Source: Sphagnum compactum (lineage: Eukaryota; Bryophyta; Sphagnopsida; Sphagnales). Taken from it: a stretch of 64,000 nucleotides of DNA. Location: positions 9,633,863 to 9,697,862 of the forward strand of contig OZ234496.1 in NCBI GenBank assembly GCA_965153455.1. Reading direction: 5' to 3'. The position numbers and the translations under genes are program-made. Each line of letters starts with the position of its first letter. The stretch's first letter is position 1. This document shows, one piece after another, positions 1-13,566 of this stretch. A model generated the notes under the pieces. That model had not been told where the DNA came from. It searched no databases and was given only the letters and a program-made list of their open reading frames with translations.

Positions 1-3000
1 CATTGTCGTCTTCGTCGCAACAAAAGTAAGACACAAAAATTTTTTAAAAAGGAGGAGACGGGAGGGAGCTTACCTTCAAGCTCCCATTTTTGCCATTGGG
101 TTGAAGCTACTCAAGCTCCCTTGCCTTGCGACTCCACATTCCTAAGCTCCCTTGCCTTGTGTCTCCACATTCCTAAGCTCCTCTTGCCTTGCGTCTTCAC
201 ATTCCTAAGCTTGCCTCAAAGCTTTGAGCTACTCAAGCTCTCCCAAGCTTTGGCGATGGAGGTGAGCACAAAATGAGGTGGGTGGGGAGGGGTCACAAGA
301 TGAGGGAAGTAGGTGGGTTGGTAGGAAGAAGGGCGGTAGGTAGGCTGGGGGTAGGTAGGAGCTTCCCAAAAAAAACTTGGGGTCAGGGGTGGGCCAAAAA
401 AAAAATACTGACCCCTGGGGGACAGTTTCATCCCATCCATGATATCCCAGAACGGGATGTTTTGGATGGTGCACTGGTGGGTGCTGGGTCACTCAAGCCA
501 TGCAAATGTTGGAGTAGAGTGAAATCTTGTAACAGATTTACTGGAAACAAAAATCAGCTTCATAATCATTCATACAGTGCAATCTAATGTCTTGAAAGAA
601 ATTAGGCAGCATTTTGAAGGGTTTTGTGACTGTTGGAAATGATGTAACAGAGTGCATGTCAAAGTATGTCAATGGGATATAGAAAAATATGAATGTTCAA
701 AAGTTTCTATTGAAAGTGAAACAGAAATTTGATTTGTTTGAAGATTTTGTCCATGCTTGCATTTAGACATGGTGCAAACTCTAACAACCATTTTTAGATC
801 ACAACTTTTCCACCTTCTAAATGTAGGGATGATATTTTTGACAAGGCACAATGAAAATTCAATGTGTTTGTGAAGGTCCATCAATTGGTGTTTGGAGTGG
901 TAAGCACTTTGGATATCTAAAAGACTTTTGTGGACTTGATCAGAGCAACACAGGTTCCGCATGCCAAATGATTGGGGAAGCCTGTGACTCTTTGTCAGAG
1001 TGGGATCTTCTTTTCTGAGGAGAAAAAAAACAGCACCAAAATGCATTGGGAGAATGATTCAAGAACGTTTGAACAAATTCCCTCAGAGCATCTCCACCCA
1101 CAGAAGCAGAAGCATAAGGAGTGTAAACTATCTCTGAATTCTGGATGCAGTACAGAAGTCAGATAGATACAAGGAGCAACAGTCAGACCACGTTTATTAC
1201 AGTTCTCTCTGGCAGGTGTACAAGTTTGCTTTGCCTTGTACCACCAGCCTCAGCAACTTGTGCACAAATGCTGGGCCAAAAACCCTTCTTCCAGCCAAAC
1301 CGGCATGTTTTCACTTTTCTTCATCCAATTTTAATGTGCAGGGTTACATGATGAGCACCAGTGGGGATGCTCTAAGGGGATTTTTAGCATCTGGCTTGTA
1401 TGTTGGACTTAGGAAACACTAATAGATCCAAATAGGGGGTATGGGTGATCCATCTTTGAAGTTTAGAAGTCACAGTTCAAGATCATTAGCTCTGAAATAA
1501 GTACTCTCTCATATCTCTCTCTTCCTTCTGCAAATGACTCAACATGTTCTGGAATTCTAAATGAGGCAACCTAAATCAGGCAAGGCCCTAGACTGACCAC
1601 TGTACGTATGGATACTCCTCAAACTGTAGACAGGAATTTACCAGTGTTGGGCATATACCCAGTTTGACCAGTTAGAACTGCTGGTTTGGGTTCCAGTTAG
1701 GGTTAAAAACCAAATTGGAACCCGGTCTGATTTCTGGAACTGAAACTGAGTTTAAAATCCATCCAATTCTGGAACCAGAATGTTCCAGAACCAAAACCCA
1801 GGCTCAATTCTGGAACTGGAACCAAAACCTAAATTTTTGAAAGTAATTTTGTTTGAGAGAAAAGCTTGGAAGAAGTGACTAACTGGCAGTTAACTGCCAG
1901 TTCTAGATCAGCTAACCTGGAATGGGAATGGAACCAGGTCTGGTTTCCAAAACCAGATGTGAATTATTTTTTCAGAAATCACACCCCAACTGGACCCAGG
2001 GTTCCATTTTTTCTGGAGTTTTTTTTAAAGAACTGGAACTTGAGGTTCTTCATAAAAGTCAAGAACCACCCAACACTGGAATTTGCCAGATGAAGATGAG
2101 AAGGAGATGAGAAGCAGAAGTTAAGTTAGGCGTGAAATATCTACATCCTCAGCTTGTGAGAAAATAGTTCTACTATGTTGGTAGTTAGTACTACCTTGGT
2201 GAGCACAAGTTGCTTGGGGTGTGGAATATGGATGCCACTAACTGCAACTGATCACAACACATAAACAATGCGTTGACAAATTATATGCCATGTTTACCAA
2301 CTTTCATGTGATGATTTGAGGCACAGCTGTGCAATGTCTATTGCTAGGAGGACTAGGATTGAGCCTATCCTGTTTTAGCCTCTGTCATGCTATTTGTTTA
2401 AAGAATACATTTTTTTGCACCCTTTGAACCGTATGTACAAGATGAAGACAAAAAAACAACTACTGCTGAGAGCATAGCAAAATTCAAATTGGTAAAGAGA
2501 ACTTGCTTAATTCTAACACAGCTGTGAGGGGCTTGGCGGAGTCAATTCCCAATTCCAGTATAGCAGCAAATTATGCAGATTCTCGGAAATTTCTAAGGCA
2601 TCCATCGTCATGACATAGCCAAATCATGACCAATTTTGAAAACACTTATTGAACTTGTTTTTTGCCTAGTTCCAGGTTTTCGGGACAACCCTGGGTACTG
2701 GTTCCAGTCTAAATTTTTCATTTTATTGAACCTGGAGTGGGAATTTGTGAGCTTGGTTTTTGCAGACTCTTATTACATTCTTTTCGGTGATCTTGATTTT
2801 GGTTTGATTCTTTCAAAATAATTCTTTACTCACTGCTTTGGACACTGTGTCCATAACACTTACACATCGCACTTTTCAAGATTGAAGATTGTGCAAATAC
2901 CCATTATTGTAAAATCAATTAGAAATGATCACATGATTAAGAAGGGTTTTGGGTGGAGGGTTTTGGGTTTTGGGTGCCTAATAGAGAAATTTGAACACAG

Positions 3001-4189
3001 GTAAAAAAGAGGACTGCACAAGGGTTTTGTTCCAATTTTGGCAAGATGTGGGTTCTAAGTTCAAAGGTCCACTTGAAGTGAGAGGCATCCATGTTGAAGA
3101 AATTTGAATTTGGTCCTTCGAATACAAGGGGGACCAAAAGTTGCCAACAAATTAGAGTAACATTGGTTTGAACAAGTGTTTGCTGGTTGTTTTCTTTAAG
3201 AGAAAGGGTCCCCATTTTTGTATATTTTTTCAAATCCAAGAATCTCTAGGCTGAAATCAATAATAGGGTCCTGTTTCATATGCACACTCCCCATGCTTGG
3301 ATAGAGTATAGCTAGAGAGTTTTACAACATATTAGAGCTTTTAGTTCTATAGTTATGGCGTTCCTATAACCCCTATGGGTATTCCCATGAGGCCCCTCAC
3401 AATCCTACTATTTAAGGCCCTCAACAAGTCTTAACAAACATGTATCAATAGGTGTTAGTTCTTCATGAGCACCTTATTTAGAATTGGCACTAAATTATTT
3501 CTTGACATATTTCAAATTGGACAAATGTTTGTTAGTGAAAGCAAACACTTCATTAACAAAGGCAAAGTGAACATAAAAAGGTAGATGTCTTCATTTAAAT
3601 CTTTTGTCATTCATATGACTATGATAAAGTACTATCAAACTAGGTCAAAATATGTGTCTAGTATTGTCCATGATGTCTATTAAATTTATAAGAATGTAAA
3701 TTTGAAAAGTTAAGAAAATGAATTTTATTTTCTTTTTTTGAAATAAATTGATTATATGTACAACCAAAGCATGAATAAGAAAAATAAAATGTGTTCACAT
3801 GAATGCACATTTGGATACATCTAAAGCATAATATAAGAAGTTCAAAAAGAGAGTTCAATAGGTTGTTAAATATCAAAATTTAACACAGAGTGTTTATGGA
3901 AGCTTTCTCACCAATCATCAAGAGTACAAAAAAATCAACTAACCAAAAACAAGGAATGTGTTCACAAATGCACATTAGATTGAAATTCAAAAATGAATAC
4001 ATCTAAGGCATGACATAACAAATCCAGAATCCAAAAAGAGGGTTCAACAAACTATCAAAAGTCAAATCTCAAAATTTAACAAAAAATGTTGGTGGAAGTT
4101 AGACGCTTAATAACTAAAAGCCCAAAAAATCAATTGAACCTTTAATCTAAGTGCAACAATGGTACCCATTACACAATGTTTAATGTCTA
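1..4189. other. AT-rich intergenic DNA, no gene recognised
   Basis: Open frames here are short and show no recognisable domain. The stretch holds a 31-bp tandem repeat near the left edge (listed separately), a G-rich run at about 270-360 made of GGTAGG-like words, and a segment at about 1640-2080 very rich in GGAAC and CCAGTT words that looks like an old degenerate repeat. From about 2940 to 2980 there is a short GGGTTTTGGG-rich run. I see no promoter or RNA gene I can support. Confidence 0.6.
113..206. repeat. 31-bp tandem repeat, three copies
   Basis: Three consecutive units begin at 113, 144 and 175, each starting AAGCTC, passing through TTGCCTTG and ending CACATTCCT. The third unit is one base longer. 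Differences between copies are a few substitutions. No coding frame runs through it. Confidence 0.85.
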
Positions 4190-6560
4190 GTGGCTACAAC
4201 AGAGAACTCATGGCACATTATCCTAATCTATCAAAATACCAGCATCTTCAAGCTCCTCTTCAAAATTATCCAACATTTTATCTTCAACTTTCAAAAAATT
4301 TGCCATCCCCATGGTAGCAAGAAAAGAGTAGCTGGTGGTTGCATCACTTGGCCAATTTTTCAAAATCATAATTAGCTTGTCAAGATCTACGTGCCCAACC
4401 AACACTGGTGCAAACTAGTCAATATTTCGGCAATGCTGAAGATTCGTTCGGTTTCAATTTGAGAATTTGGGATACCCAAAAATTGACAAGCAAGGAATGA
4501 AACATTATAAAATCGTTTTGCATGATCTTTCCACCATTGCAAAAGCGATTATGCATCGCTTTTGCTCATAGGCAAGCAATGATACAAAAACAATTCTAAC
4601 TTCACCAAAAACAAACTAGCTTTTTCTGTAGAAATTGCAACTCCCCATAAGGAGTCATTGATAATGGTTGATGAAGGAGGAAGGTTTTCTACATTACCAG
4701 GGTTCAAATGCTTGGAGACACTACTAAGAGTGGCATCAAAACCTGCTAGTCAAATTATTCCACAATTGTGGTAATTATATCCCTACCTACATACTCCATG
4801 ATGCACTACAACCCTTCAAACCTTGGATCAAGTTAAAGAACACACATATTATGTGTTGCAATAGCATTGGAGGTCAAAGAAAATGCCATGAAAAGCTCTA
4901 ACACATTGATCACCTCAAGTGCCATTCTACCATACAAAATTTCCAACTCTGCCTTAATTTTTCTCCACATTCAAGGTAGGTTTAGTGATGCACGAGTTCA
5001 ATACTCCCTATGCATTTTACTACAAATTGAAAATGCAGCAAACAAAGCATTTGAAAGTAGCCAATACCCTCTGGTTTGATTCAAAATGCATTGTTCCACC
5101 ATAGGCCCCAAAATGTTTATCACTGCTTTGGCTATTGCCCATGTTAATCTAATGACATTCTACCTTGCAACTTGGTGGTATGTTATAGCAAAGGTTTATG
5201 GTAGTAGCATATTCTAAGGTTTCTTGAAAAAAAAGAACTTTGGAAGCAAATTGAGTTTTCACTGGGGTCTTTAAGTCAAGGTTTAGACATCACATGGCCA
5301 AAACAAGACTTACCACTAAATGGTGAAGGCAACCGCCACAATTCAAGATACAACACTTGTTAATGCAAAAGCAAGCATGTTTAGGGTTATTCCTTTGTCC
5401 TTAACATAAACAATCACCTTTTTTTGAATTGATGTGTAGCCAAAAGAGACTTCATTTGCTCTACTAAAGTTGTTCTAGAAGTGTTTGGAGCTTTAAACAT
5501 GCTTACTATAACATGGTGACATATTCAATCATCATCAACGAAGTTGATGACAAAAGGAAATGGGTAAAACCAAACTAATAGGAGCCAATTTTGGCATAAC
5601 CAATCCTTGGTCTTGATGTTCATAAGTTTCATAAATTAATTTAATGTTGAAAGTATATGTTATATTTATGTGAAGCCCTTTCTAATATGTTAATTTAACA
5701 TCTAATAAAGTTTGAAAGTAATCAAATAAATATAGAATACCTTTCAACACATTTAAAACCGATAACCAATGTTTTTTAGCATAGTGAAACAATGTAAAAG
5801 CACTATTTAAGCATCATTGTTTAGCACTACCTCAAGACTTTTCATCCAATCTTGTGCTGCCACATCATCTTTTTAGGACTAGTCATAGTGACTCAGGAGG
5901 TTGCTGTTGGCTCCTATTAGCTTGTTTTTACCATGCATTTCCATCACCTTAAACAACATAGCCAAAATATGCTCTTGAACCAACTACTTATGTGAAGGAA
6001 ACCTAACCCAATCACACTATCGCATGACAAGACACCGTAACCAAAGGTTTTCGACCATGGACAATGGCATGTACCCCTTTGTAATCAACAAAACTAGATC
6101 TTTAATAAACTTCTTTTGACCTGGATCATTTGGTTTGTAGGGTTTTAGGTGAAAAGAAAATTAGTGATGCAATTGGGAGGCATTGTTTTCCTCTTTTTCA
6201 TTTTTTGCCCAACCTCCATCAACACTTTCATAAGCAAGTTTTTTTTTTTTTTTTTTGGTATCTATTCATGTGTAGTAGCCCCATGCTCATTATCAACATG
6301 TTCTTTCATACTTGCCATGTGCAAGATTGTAAGAAAGAATACTTTTTTTTTATCATGTAGTGCTACTACTAGAAGCTGGAGCCATGGGGTGGCACAATAT
6401 GCACCTTATGCTTTGTGTGAAATGGTTTTGGACAAGTTTGTAGCTAGATTGTTAAGCACAAAAAATGCCCATACATGAGAATTTTGATTATGGCAATGCC
6501 ATAATTGTTGGTTCTTCTTCAACTCAACATACAACACCCGTTCCTTTTCAATTTCGACCC
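4190..6560 (-). pseudogene. Decayed hAT-superfamily transposase
   Basis: The minus strand carries broken pieces of an Ac/hobo-type transposase. The C-terminal dimerisation region is clear. Reading down from about 4558 to 4396 the translation contains QWWKDHAKRF, then LGIPNSQIETERIFSIAEIL, the hallmark hAT C-terminal block. A one-base frameshift near 4400 then continues with VDLDKLIMILKNWPSDAT. Farther upstream (about 6100-5850) a piece reads PLSMVENLWLRCLVMR, like the central hAT region. A His-rich piece near 6300 could be the remains of a BED zinc finger. Several stops and frameshifts interrupt the frame, so it cannot make an active enzyme. I could not find terminal inverted repeats or a target duplication, so the element limits are approximate. 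It is unrelated in detail and much older than the hAT at 39.4 kb. Confidence 0.75.
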
Positions 6561-6894
6561 CTTTAGTTGCAACAACATGATGCATTAATGTGTTGGTGAT
6601 GTTGGTGACATTAGTGAGTTACACTGAGTTTCCATTGGCCTTTCCATGATGGGTTTTACAATCAAAAAGGTTGCGAGTAGAAAAGTCCATTGAAAAGAAA
6701 ACCAACCAAAAGAAAAAAATAATCTAAATCACAACAATTAACATATGCAGAACTTCACAAACACCCTTAGCACCCAAAAAACTCAAAAGGTTAGGATTCA
6801 AGATGATTTACCAGATTTTAGCACATTCGAAAGTGTTGCAATGAAGTTGTGAGTAATGTAAATTAAAACCTTAAAACTCTTGGCTTGTGAAGCA

Positions 6895-7020
6895 AAAATT
6901 GATACCAGTTGAATTGCTTTTAAAACATAATTCATTATGCACATTGCTATGTGCATTGAAACCTTAAATTGATATCAGTCGAATTACCTCCTAACTAGTA
7001 TGCACACTGATATATGGGTG
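6895..7020. repeat. About 71-bp diverged tandem duplication
   Basis: The words TTGATACCAGTTGAATTGC (6899) and TTGATATCAGTCGAATTAC (about 6970) head two related units that both continue into a TATGCACA-containing tail. Similar GATACC-rich sequence recurs at 7545-7610 and 61,130-61,190, so this may belong to a dispersed family. Confidence 0.55.
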
Positions 7021-10000
7021 CAAGTGGGATAACATGAGCCACACTTGACTACTTTTGGGAGAATAGTTTTTTAAATTCGTTTAAAAAAATCTTCAAAATT
7101 AAAAAAAAATCTTTATATTACTATATCAAGGTTTTTGTAAAATATTTCAAAATATATGTAATCTTGAAATTTTTTGAAGTCTATTTATAAATCTATTTAA
7201 TGCGAAAAAACAAGCGTTAAAGTGCTTAATGAGTGTTTTTGAAAGCTTTTGAATCATTGGATATTTTTCAAATTAATTCACATGTTCCAATGATATATTA
7301 TGAACCTTACTATATAAAACAATCTTTTACTTTCAACACCAAATTAAATTACCACTTCAAAATGTGAAAATTTATGCAAACTTTACACTTGCTATGGCTC
7401 GTGTTTGTGCGATTACACCCATATGCATTGGTATTGAGAACTTGATACTAGATTGGTCGGTCTTTAGTTAGGTTTTGGAAAATGAAATGAGGGTTATACT
7501 AGTATTGAACTAATATTAACCTATTTGATACCAAGTGGGTTTAGTTTGTAATACCAGTGGTGAAACCAATATTGATACCCAAATCTAACCTATGTATCAA
7601 TCCAACGTTGATACCTACCTATTACCTAGTTAGGTACCTAGTTACCTACTTATGAAAAAAATTGAAGTTCAAATGTTATTATACACATTAACTAAAAACC
7701 TCATTGAAGTTCAAGGAAATATGTTAAATGTATTTGGTCTCATATTGTTTTACAAAGCGATGTGATGGTTTGATGGTCAATATAGTGGTGTGGAGCCAAA
7801 GAGACCAAGGTTCAATTCCATTTACCAACATAATATGTGGAGTATGTTTATTTATATATATACCTTGTACATGTGTGTAAATGTATAGTATTTAGGTGGG
7901 TTGTGGATAGGTAATAAGAGGCCATGGTGGCTGGGTAGGAATTTATTATTATTTATTTAGTACATTTTTTAATTTAAAAATTGAGCTATTTTTTAAAATA
8001 ATTTTTTTGGTTGCCCATTTTTTTTTCTAATTTGATTAGTCAGAAAGAACATTTTATACTTAATAATAAAAACTGCTAGTTAAATTGGACATGTTCAAAT
8101 TGACTTGTCCAGTATGACTAAGTGGTCAAATTGACCAAATGTCAAAATGACTAGTTTGTGGTTTAGTTATGTAGTAAAATAAACCATGGTTTGTTGTAGT
8201 GAAATAAAATAAAATTGAAAAATTAATGCAATGCCCATCTATAATTTATTTTTTCTTTGATATGGTAGTGGTTTTTTCCTAAAACACTTTATTATGTATT
8301 TATTGTTCAAAAATGAAAAAAGACACATTTTTTGAATGAAATTTCATCCAAAAACTTTAAAGTTTAAAATGATTTTAAATTCAATTAATTTATATCATTA
8401 TCATACACCATAAAAAAAATTCACCCAAAAATTCCATTGACAACCCTAGTTTTGAAGTATATAAGCATTTTTTTCAAACTTTGTGATGGGTATTATTTTG
8501 TCACAAATACATTATTCCATATGTTCAAGATTTTAATTTTTTGTTGAATTTAAAAGAAAATTGATTACATTAAGTTTAAATTTAACCAAATAGATTTTAA
8601 ATTAAAAAAAAATCTAAAATGTGATGTCCATACATTACTAAAAAACTTTATTGCAGAAAAATTGTACTTGTGATTACAATTTTTGGAGGGCTTAGTGTGC
8701 TTTCACCTAGGTCTAGTAGTTGGTTATTATTAATGTGTTTGACATACCCTATGTCAATAGATAAAATGGCGGATACCACAAACAAGATATCATTTGATGA
8801 TGCTTAATATTTGAATGACGAATGTGTGTTTTTTTGTGGCTATAAATAACATGGACAACATTCAAATACAAAATAGTTTGATTCAAAAACTGGTGTATAT
8901 TGAAAAATTTTCCACATCCAATTTAAGTTGCACATGCAAGTCTAAAACCATGACAAATAGTTAGACCCTGTGAAAAATAATCCTACCACTTATAACAGAA
9001 AAGCTAGTTTTGCATTTTATAATCATATAAAATGTAGTTTATGCATGTTATGTCTTTTTTTTTTGTTAGAAATTGAGAGGACAAGAAAGATATAATCTTT
9101 AAAACCAAGTACTTATCATGGCTCCTTTGGGTTGCACCTAAGTCCCATATATTTCCCATGTGCATTGATTTTCACTTTCTAATAACCACTTTTATAACAT
9201 GACACCTAACTTTTGATTCATATTTCATATGGATTCATGTGGATAGCCAATTTAATGTTAAACTTGATCAAACATGTTAAAACATGGCAAGTAATGCTAA
9301 GTGGGTAAAATTAAATCTATTTGTGAAATCAACCATTGATTATCTACTACTAGTTGTATATACAATTAATAGCATGTTGTATAAATATTCGATCCTAATA
9401 TAACTTTCATGTTGTTGATGACAAAGGTGATGGATAACATTAATCTAAAATTTTGGGTACATTCAAAATAAAAGGAATGAGCAACACCTCTTAAGGTAGT
9501 TCTCTAAATCAATTTTCATAGGTTGGTGTGGTAGCTTGGAATTGAGTAAACAATGCTGAAATGATGTTTTAAGGCATTAGTTATTGTATTAAAATAATGA
9601 ATTTGGGTATATTATACTCATTGGATTATGTTGAATTGCTATTTTGATATATTACAAAAATTGTTATATAAATACAACATGAAATTCAATATTAAAGTAG
9701 CTATTGAGTAAACTTGCAAAATGTCAAATAAACATTAGTTACACATGTAATGATTCCTTTTATTATTAAATTTGTTCAACCACCCTTTGACATATTTAAT
9801 CATTTACAACTACCAAATTTTTTTATTTAAAAATATATTTGAAATGTACATTGCAAATATGCATAACTTCATAAGATAGTTGCACTAGAGATTAAAGAGA
9901 AGAAGAAAACAATGAACAACATTATACATGATATCAATAATTGCATGTAATACAATTATGACCATAATGAATCAATCTTGCAACTCCCATGATGAACTTT

Positions 10001-11690
10001 TTCACAATCAAAAACTTATACAATACCTTCCAAAGAAATATATTTGCAATGTAATGGTTCAAATGTAGGATACACATGCTTGACATATATGTTTTTAGCA
10101 TGAATGCAAAGTAATTGTTATACTTCAATTGAAGTCTTCTTTATCAAGTGTTTTGAACAATGTCAAGCAAACCAAAAATGTGAAGAAGTTGCAACCTACA
10201 TGTTGAAGAGGAAACCAACACAAATGATTTTTTTTTATTTAACATAATTGAATTTACCCACTTAATTCAATTTTAAACTTCCCAATTTGACACTTGGGCC
10301 AATGACATAGGGCACATTAGTATGATTGTAAAGGGCATGTGATGAATGTAAATTGTGTGCCCTCACAACAAAGCTTTTTGTTCAAGTCTTAGCCAAATGT
10401 GACTTTAAAAAAGAATTTAAATTAACAGTAATTTAGGATCCTTACATATTGTTGGCTATCTTCTTGAATTTATTATACAATTTTTCAATTAACGTTTCTT
10501 TTTAAAAATCTGACAAATTTGGGTCATATTTTTCAGAAGAAATCTTTTTGTAGAGGTCAAATCAGATTTTTCAGGTCAAGACATTTGCAAACATGCACCA
10601 AAAATCAAATCGTTGCAAGAGAGTTGTCCACAATATGCAAATGCCACCAAATGGGGCATGTGGAACATCAAATCTATAAGTGATGGGACGCACCTCCAAT
10701 GATGAAACACAACTCCCCTTCTCAACTAATGGCTCTAACTCTTAATGGCAAGTTCAAATCAAATGTTGTGAAGGTGTTTGGTTTGTAATGTTAAATCTGG
10801 GGTTTAGGTTCAAGTTCTTGAGACTTGATTGGAATTGGCACCCTTTTCGTGGCATTGGCAAAAAAATCAATTCATGGGAGTAGCCTTTTGCTAGATTCAA
10901 AACCTTTAAAAAAAATAATCTTTGAACACAAGTTCAAGTTCTTTAGGTAAGTAACTTGAATTTTTTGAAAGATTGACAAATAAATTAAACTATGATTAAA
11001 TATAATTTGAATTAGTTGTCGAATTTCATACCTATATAGAGCTCAATTAGAACTTCTCATATCATTAACTTTGTATCTATACAATCTTCGAATATTGAGA
11101 AGTGTGTATTGTGTGTATGAAATTGGATTCAAATTTGGAATTGTGCCTAAAGGTTCTTGAATTTGAAAAAGTGTGATAAAATTCAAATCAAAGGGTTTAA
11201 AAATCGGAAGAACCGGGCTCAAAATCACACCCAAAGAACCTTTAATTTTTTTTGAAAATGTTATATCAGAAACCAAAGGTTTTCCTCAAAAAAAAAATGA
11301 AGAACGACACAACACTTATCCAAAGTTCAAACACCAGCAATAGTGTTAGAATATGAAATAATCCACGAGGCTCCTAAAACCTGAAGTCAGAGCTCACAAA
11401 TAAAAATACTGGGTGAACAGTCTTTAAATCTGGGATGATATGAAAATTAAGTGGTTTTTTTTAAGTGTTGGGGTGGGTATTTGATTTTGCTAATAACTAC
11501 TAGCCCTAGTTTTTAAAATATTTCACAGCTAGGAAACAACCCCCATTGGTTCCATATTCTTTTGAAAAACCCAAAGTCGAAAAATCATTTTTTCAGATTA
11601 TTTGAAAACCCTAAACACAAGGAAGGTTTCATAAAAGGCTGGATAAATGAAATTGGCTGTTTTATAGGCGGGTATTAAAAAATTTCGATA
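7021..11690. other. Long AT-rich gene-free stretch
   Basis: No open frame above about 80 codons and no domain is visible. Composition is strongly A/T-rich with long homopolymer runs. A short palindromic run of GTTAGGTACCTAGTTACC type lies near 7620-7650. I find no RNA gene or convincing element ends. Confidence 0.6.
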
Positions 11691-11702
11691 TTTTGAACAG
11701 AA

Positions 11703-12460
11703 GGGGGGGGGGGTTTCTATCTGAACAGGTTCTTTGATTTCTTGAGAACAGTGGTTATCAACTTGGGAACCGGCATGATAGCCAAGGGCGTTCCTGCCTT
11801 TGATAATCACCCAAAACTGGTTTGGTTCCGCAGTCTTTCCTTCCAGGAGGGAGAACCAACAAGCAGCTTGGGGGAGGGGAGGGGGGGGGGTGAGAAAAAA
11901 ATGGGGTCATTTCAAAAAATGGAATGCTGGCCAGAGTCTTCTGTTTTTTGAAATGTCGATGGGCATTCTTTTTTTCAAAATGGCCCCCAAACAGTGAATG
12001 GAAAAATTCATTGTGTAACCTCTCCTATTAATTAGATGAGGTGCCTCCCAAGTTCAATTGTTTTCTTTTTTAATTTTATTTTGCAATGAGTCAATTCGAT
12101 TGGCCCATCACTCAGAAAAAACAGAAACTATGGAGAACATGTTGGGGAACACATTGAGAACTTGAGGAACATATTGGGAACCTAATGAGAACCATTGGGA
12201 ATTTAAAAGGAAGATAGTGAGAACGCATTGGGAACCAGGGAAAAATGAAAAACAATCCTTGCCCCCCCCCCCCCCCACCCGGCCCCCAAACTTAAAAGGA
12301 GAAAATGAAAGTCACCTTGAGCGCATGCTTGGGCCTTCCCATTGGCTGCATGAAATTTCTCTTCCCAAAAGAGTTCATCACCATTTTTGGCCTGGGCTAA
12401 TACCCATTGCAAAGAACACCCTATCTATTGGCCCCCCCCATTCACACTAAAAAATAAAAT
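11703..12460. repeat. G/C homopolymer tracts and GGGAAC-type degenerate repeat
   Basis: Three long homopolymer tracts occur close together: G11 at 11,703-11,713, a broken G-run at about 11,870-11,890 and C15 at 12,262-12,276. Between 12,128 and 12,240 a degenerate word of the form GAAC-nn-ATTGGGAAC recurs about six times. A GGTTCTTTGATTT word at about 11,729 recurs near 28,788 and 61,250, suggesting a dispersed old element. No gene is visible. Confidence 0.55.
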
Positions 12461-13206
12461 AGGAGCAGGCATTTACGTGCAAAATGTAGGCCAGTATAGA
12501 ATGATAAGCAGTTTGTTGGCATTGCCTACCAAGGCCCTTAAGGATATTGTGTTTAGATTCATTATAGAGTATAGTAGCTTAATGGATTTTGGCCACTAGG
12601 TAATAGGTTTATTTTTACATGAGGATTTTTGAAAGATGATATTTTGGCTTGTGTTGAAACTTAAGATTAGTTAGAGAGTTATAATATCTTGAAGGATTTT
12701 GTTTTCTTTTAGAGGATTTTTGCATGGTGAAATGTTTGAGTTTCCATAATACTTCTTTTGCCTTAACAGACATTTTAATGTAAATGGCAAGGCCACAGTG
12801 TGACACACCCCTTGTTTACACTTTGATGAATTTCTGCGTTCACAGCCAAAGACCAGAACAGCCCCCGCCAAAACCCTAACATGAAGGCGCCCTTTGCTGC
12901 AGAGCTAAAATCTGCTACTCAGGTAACGCTCTTCCCAGGCTGCTTTCCCCGAGTTGCCCACCTCCAACTCCAAAGCACCTTCTCGCCCCCACATCACGCT
13001 ATACATAGCACAAGAAGCTTTGGGGGACTCTGAGTTCTGGATTGCCGTTTCGCAATTGCAAGGCTGGCTGCACTAATATTGGACCCCCGGTTTCACTGTG
13101 CTATCTATATGTTACTGTAGCATCCCGCTCGTGGAATTTCTGCTGCACGTCTCATCTCTAGACCAGCTGCAGCGCCATCACGCGTCTTCTCCCAGTTTCT
13201 GGTATA

Positions 13207-13217
13207 CTATATATACC
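13207..13217 (+). promoter_or_regulatory. Probable TATA box of the pectinesterase gene
   Basis: CTATATATACC stands about 350 bases before the pectinesterase start codon, in a locally GC-richer stretch (about 12,840-13,560) that contrasts with the AT-rich DNA to its left. A start site some 30 bases downstream would give a 5' leader of about 320 bases. This is inferred from position and sequence only. Confidence 0.5.
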
Positions 13218-13566
13218 CTCTCATTGCCTTCAATGCTCAACCATCCCCCCCCATCTCCCAGTTCCTCTTGGATCTGCAGTGGGGAATAGAATCATAGAGA
13301 TCTTGGGATCGAAGTGCTAAATCTTTGAGTTAGAGTACTCGGGAAGGATTAGCAGCTAGCTAGCTTGATTGCCGCATTTCAGATCAAGAGCTTGTTGTTG
13401 ATCAACTGGGGTGGTGGCATAGTAGTAATTGATCAGTTCGACTCGCTGCTGATCCTTTACAAATTAAACAGGCAATCGAGAGTTGCGATCTGCAGATACA
13501 TCAAATATTTTGGTACAGGGTCGTAACTCTCGTTGGAATTAGCAGAGTAGTGTTGAGATCGGGAGG

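Noticed and set aside
7740-7840. tRNA-derived SINE candidate (GGTTCAATTCC box)
   Set aside because: Only a B-box-like word is present; no convincing A box, tail or second copy.
10630-10680. Possible retroelement zinc knuckle (CKCHQMGHVEH)
   Set aside because: The cysteine/histidine spacing does not match CCHC and no neighbouring gag sequence was found.
12881-12922. Short frame MKAPFAAELKSATQ followed by a GTAACG donor
   Set aside because: It looks like a first exon, but no downstream exon or homologue could be recognised before the pectinesterase; most likely promoter DNA.
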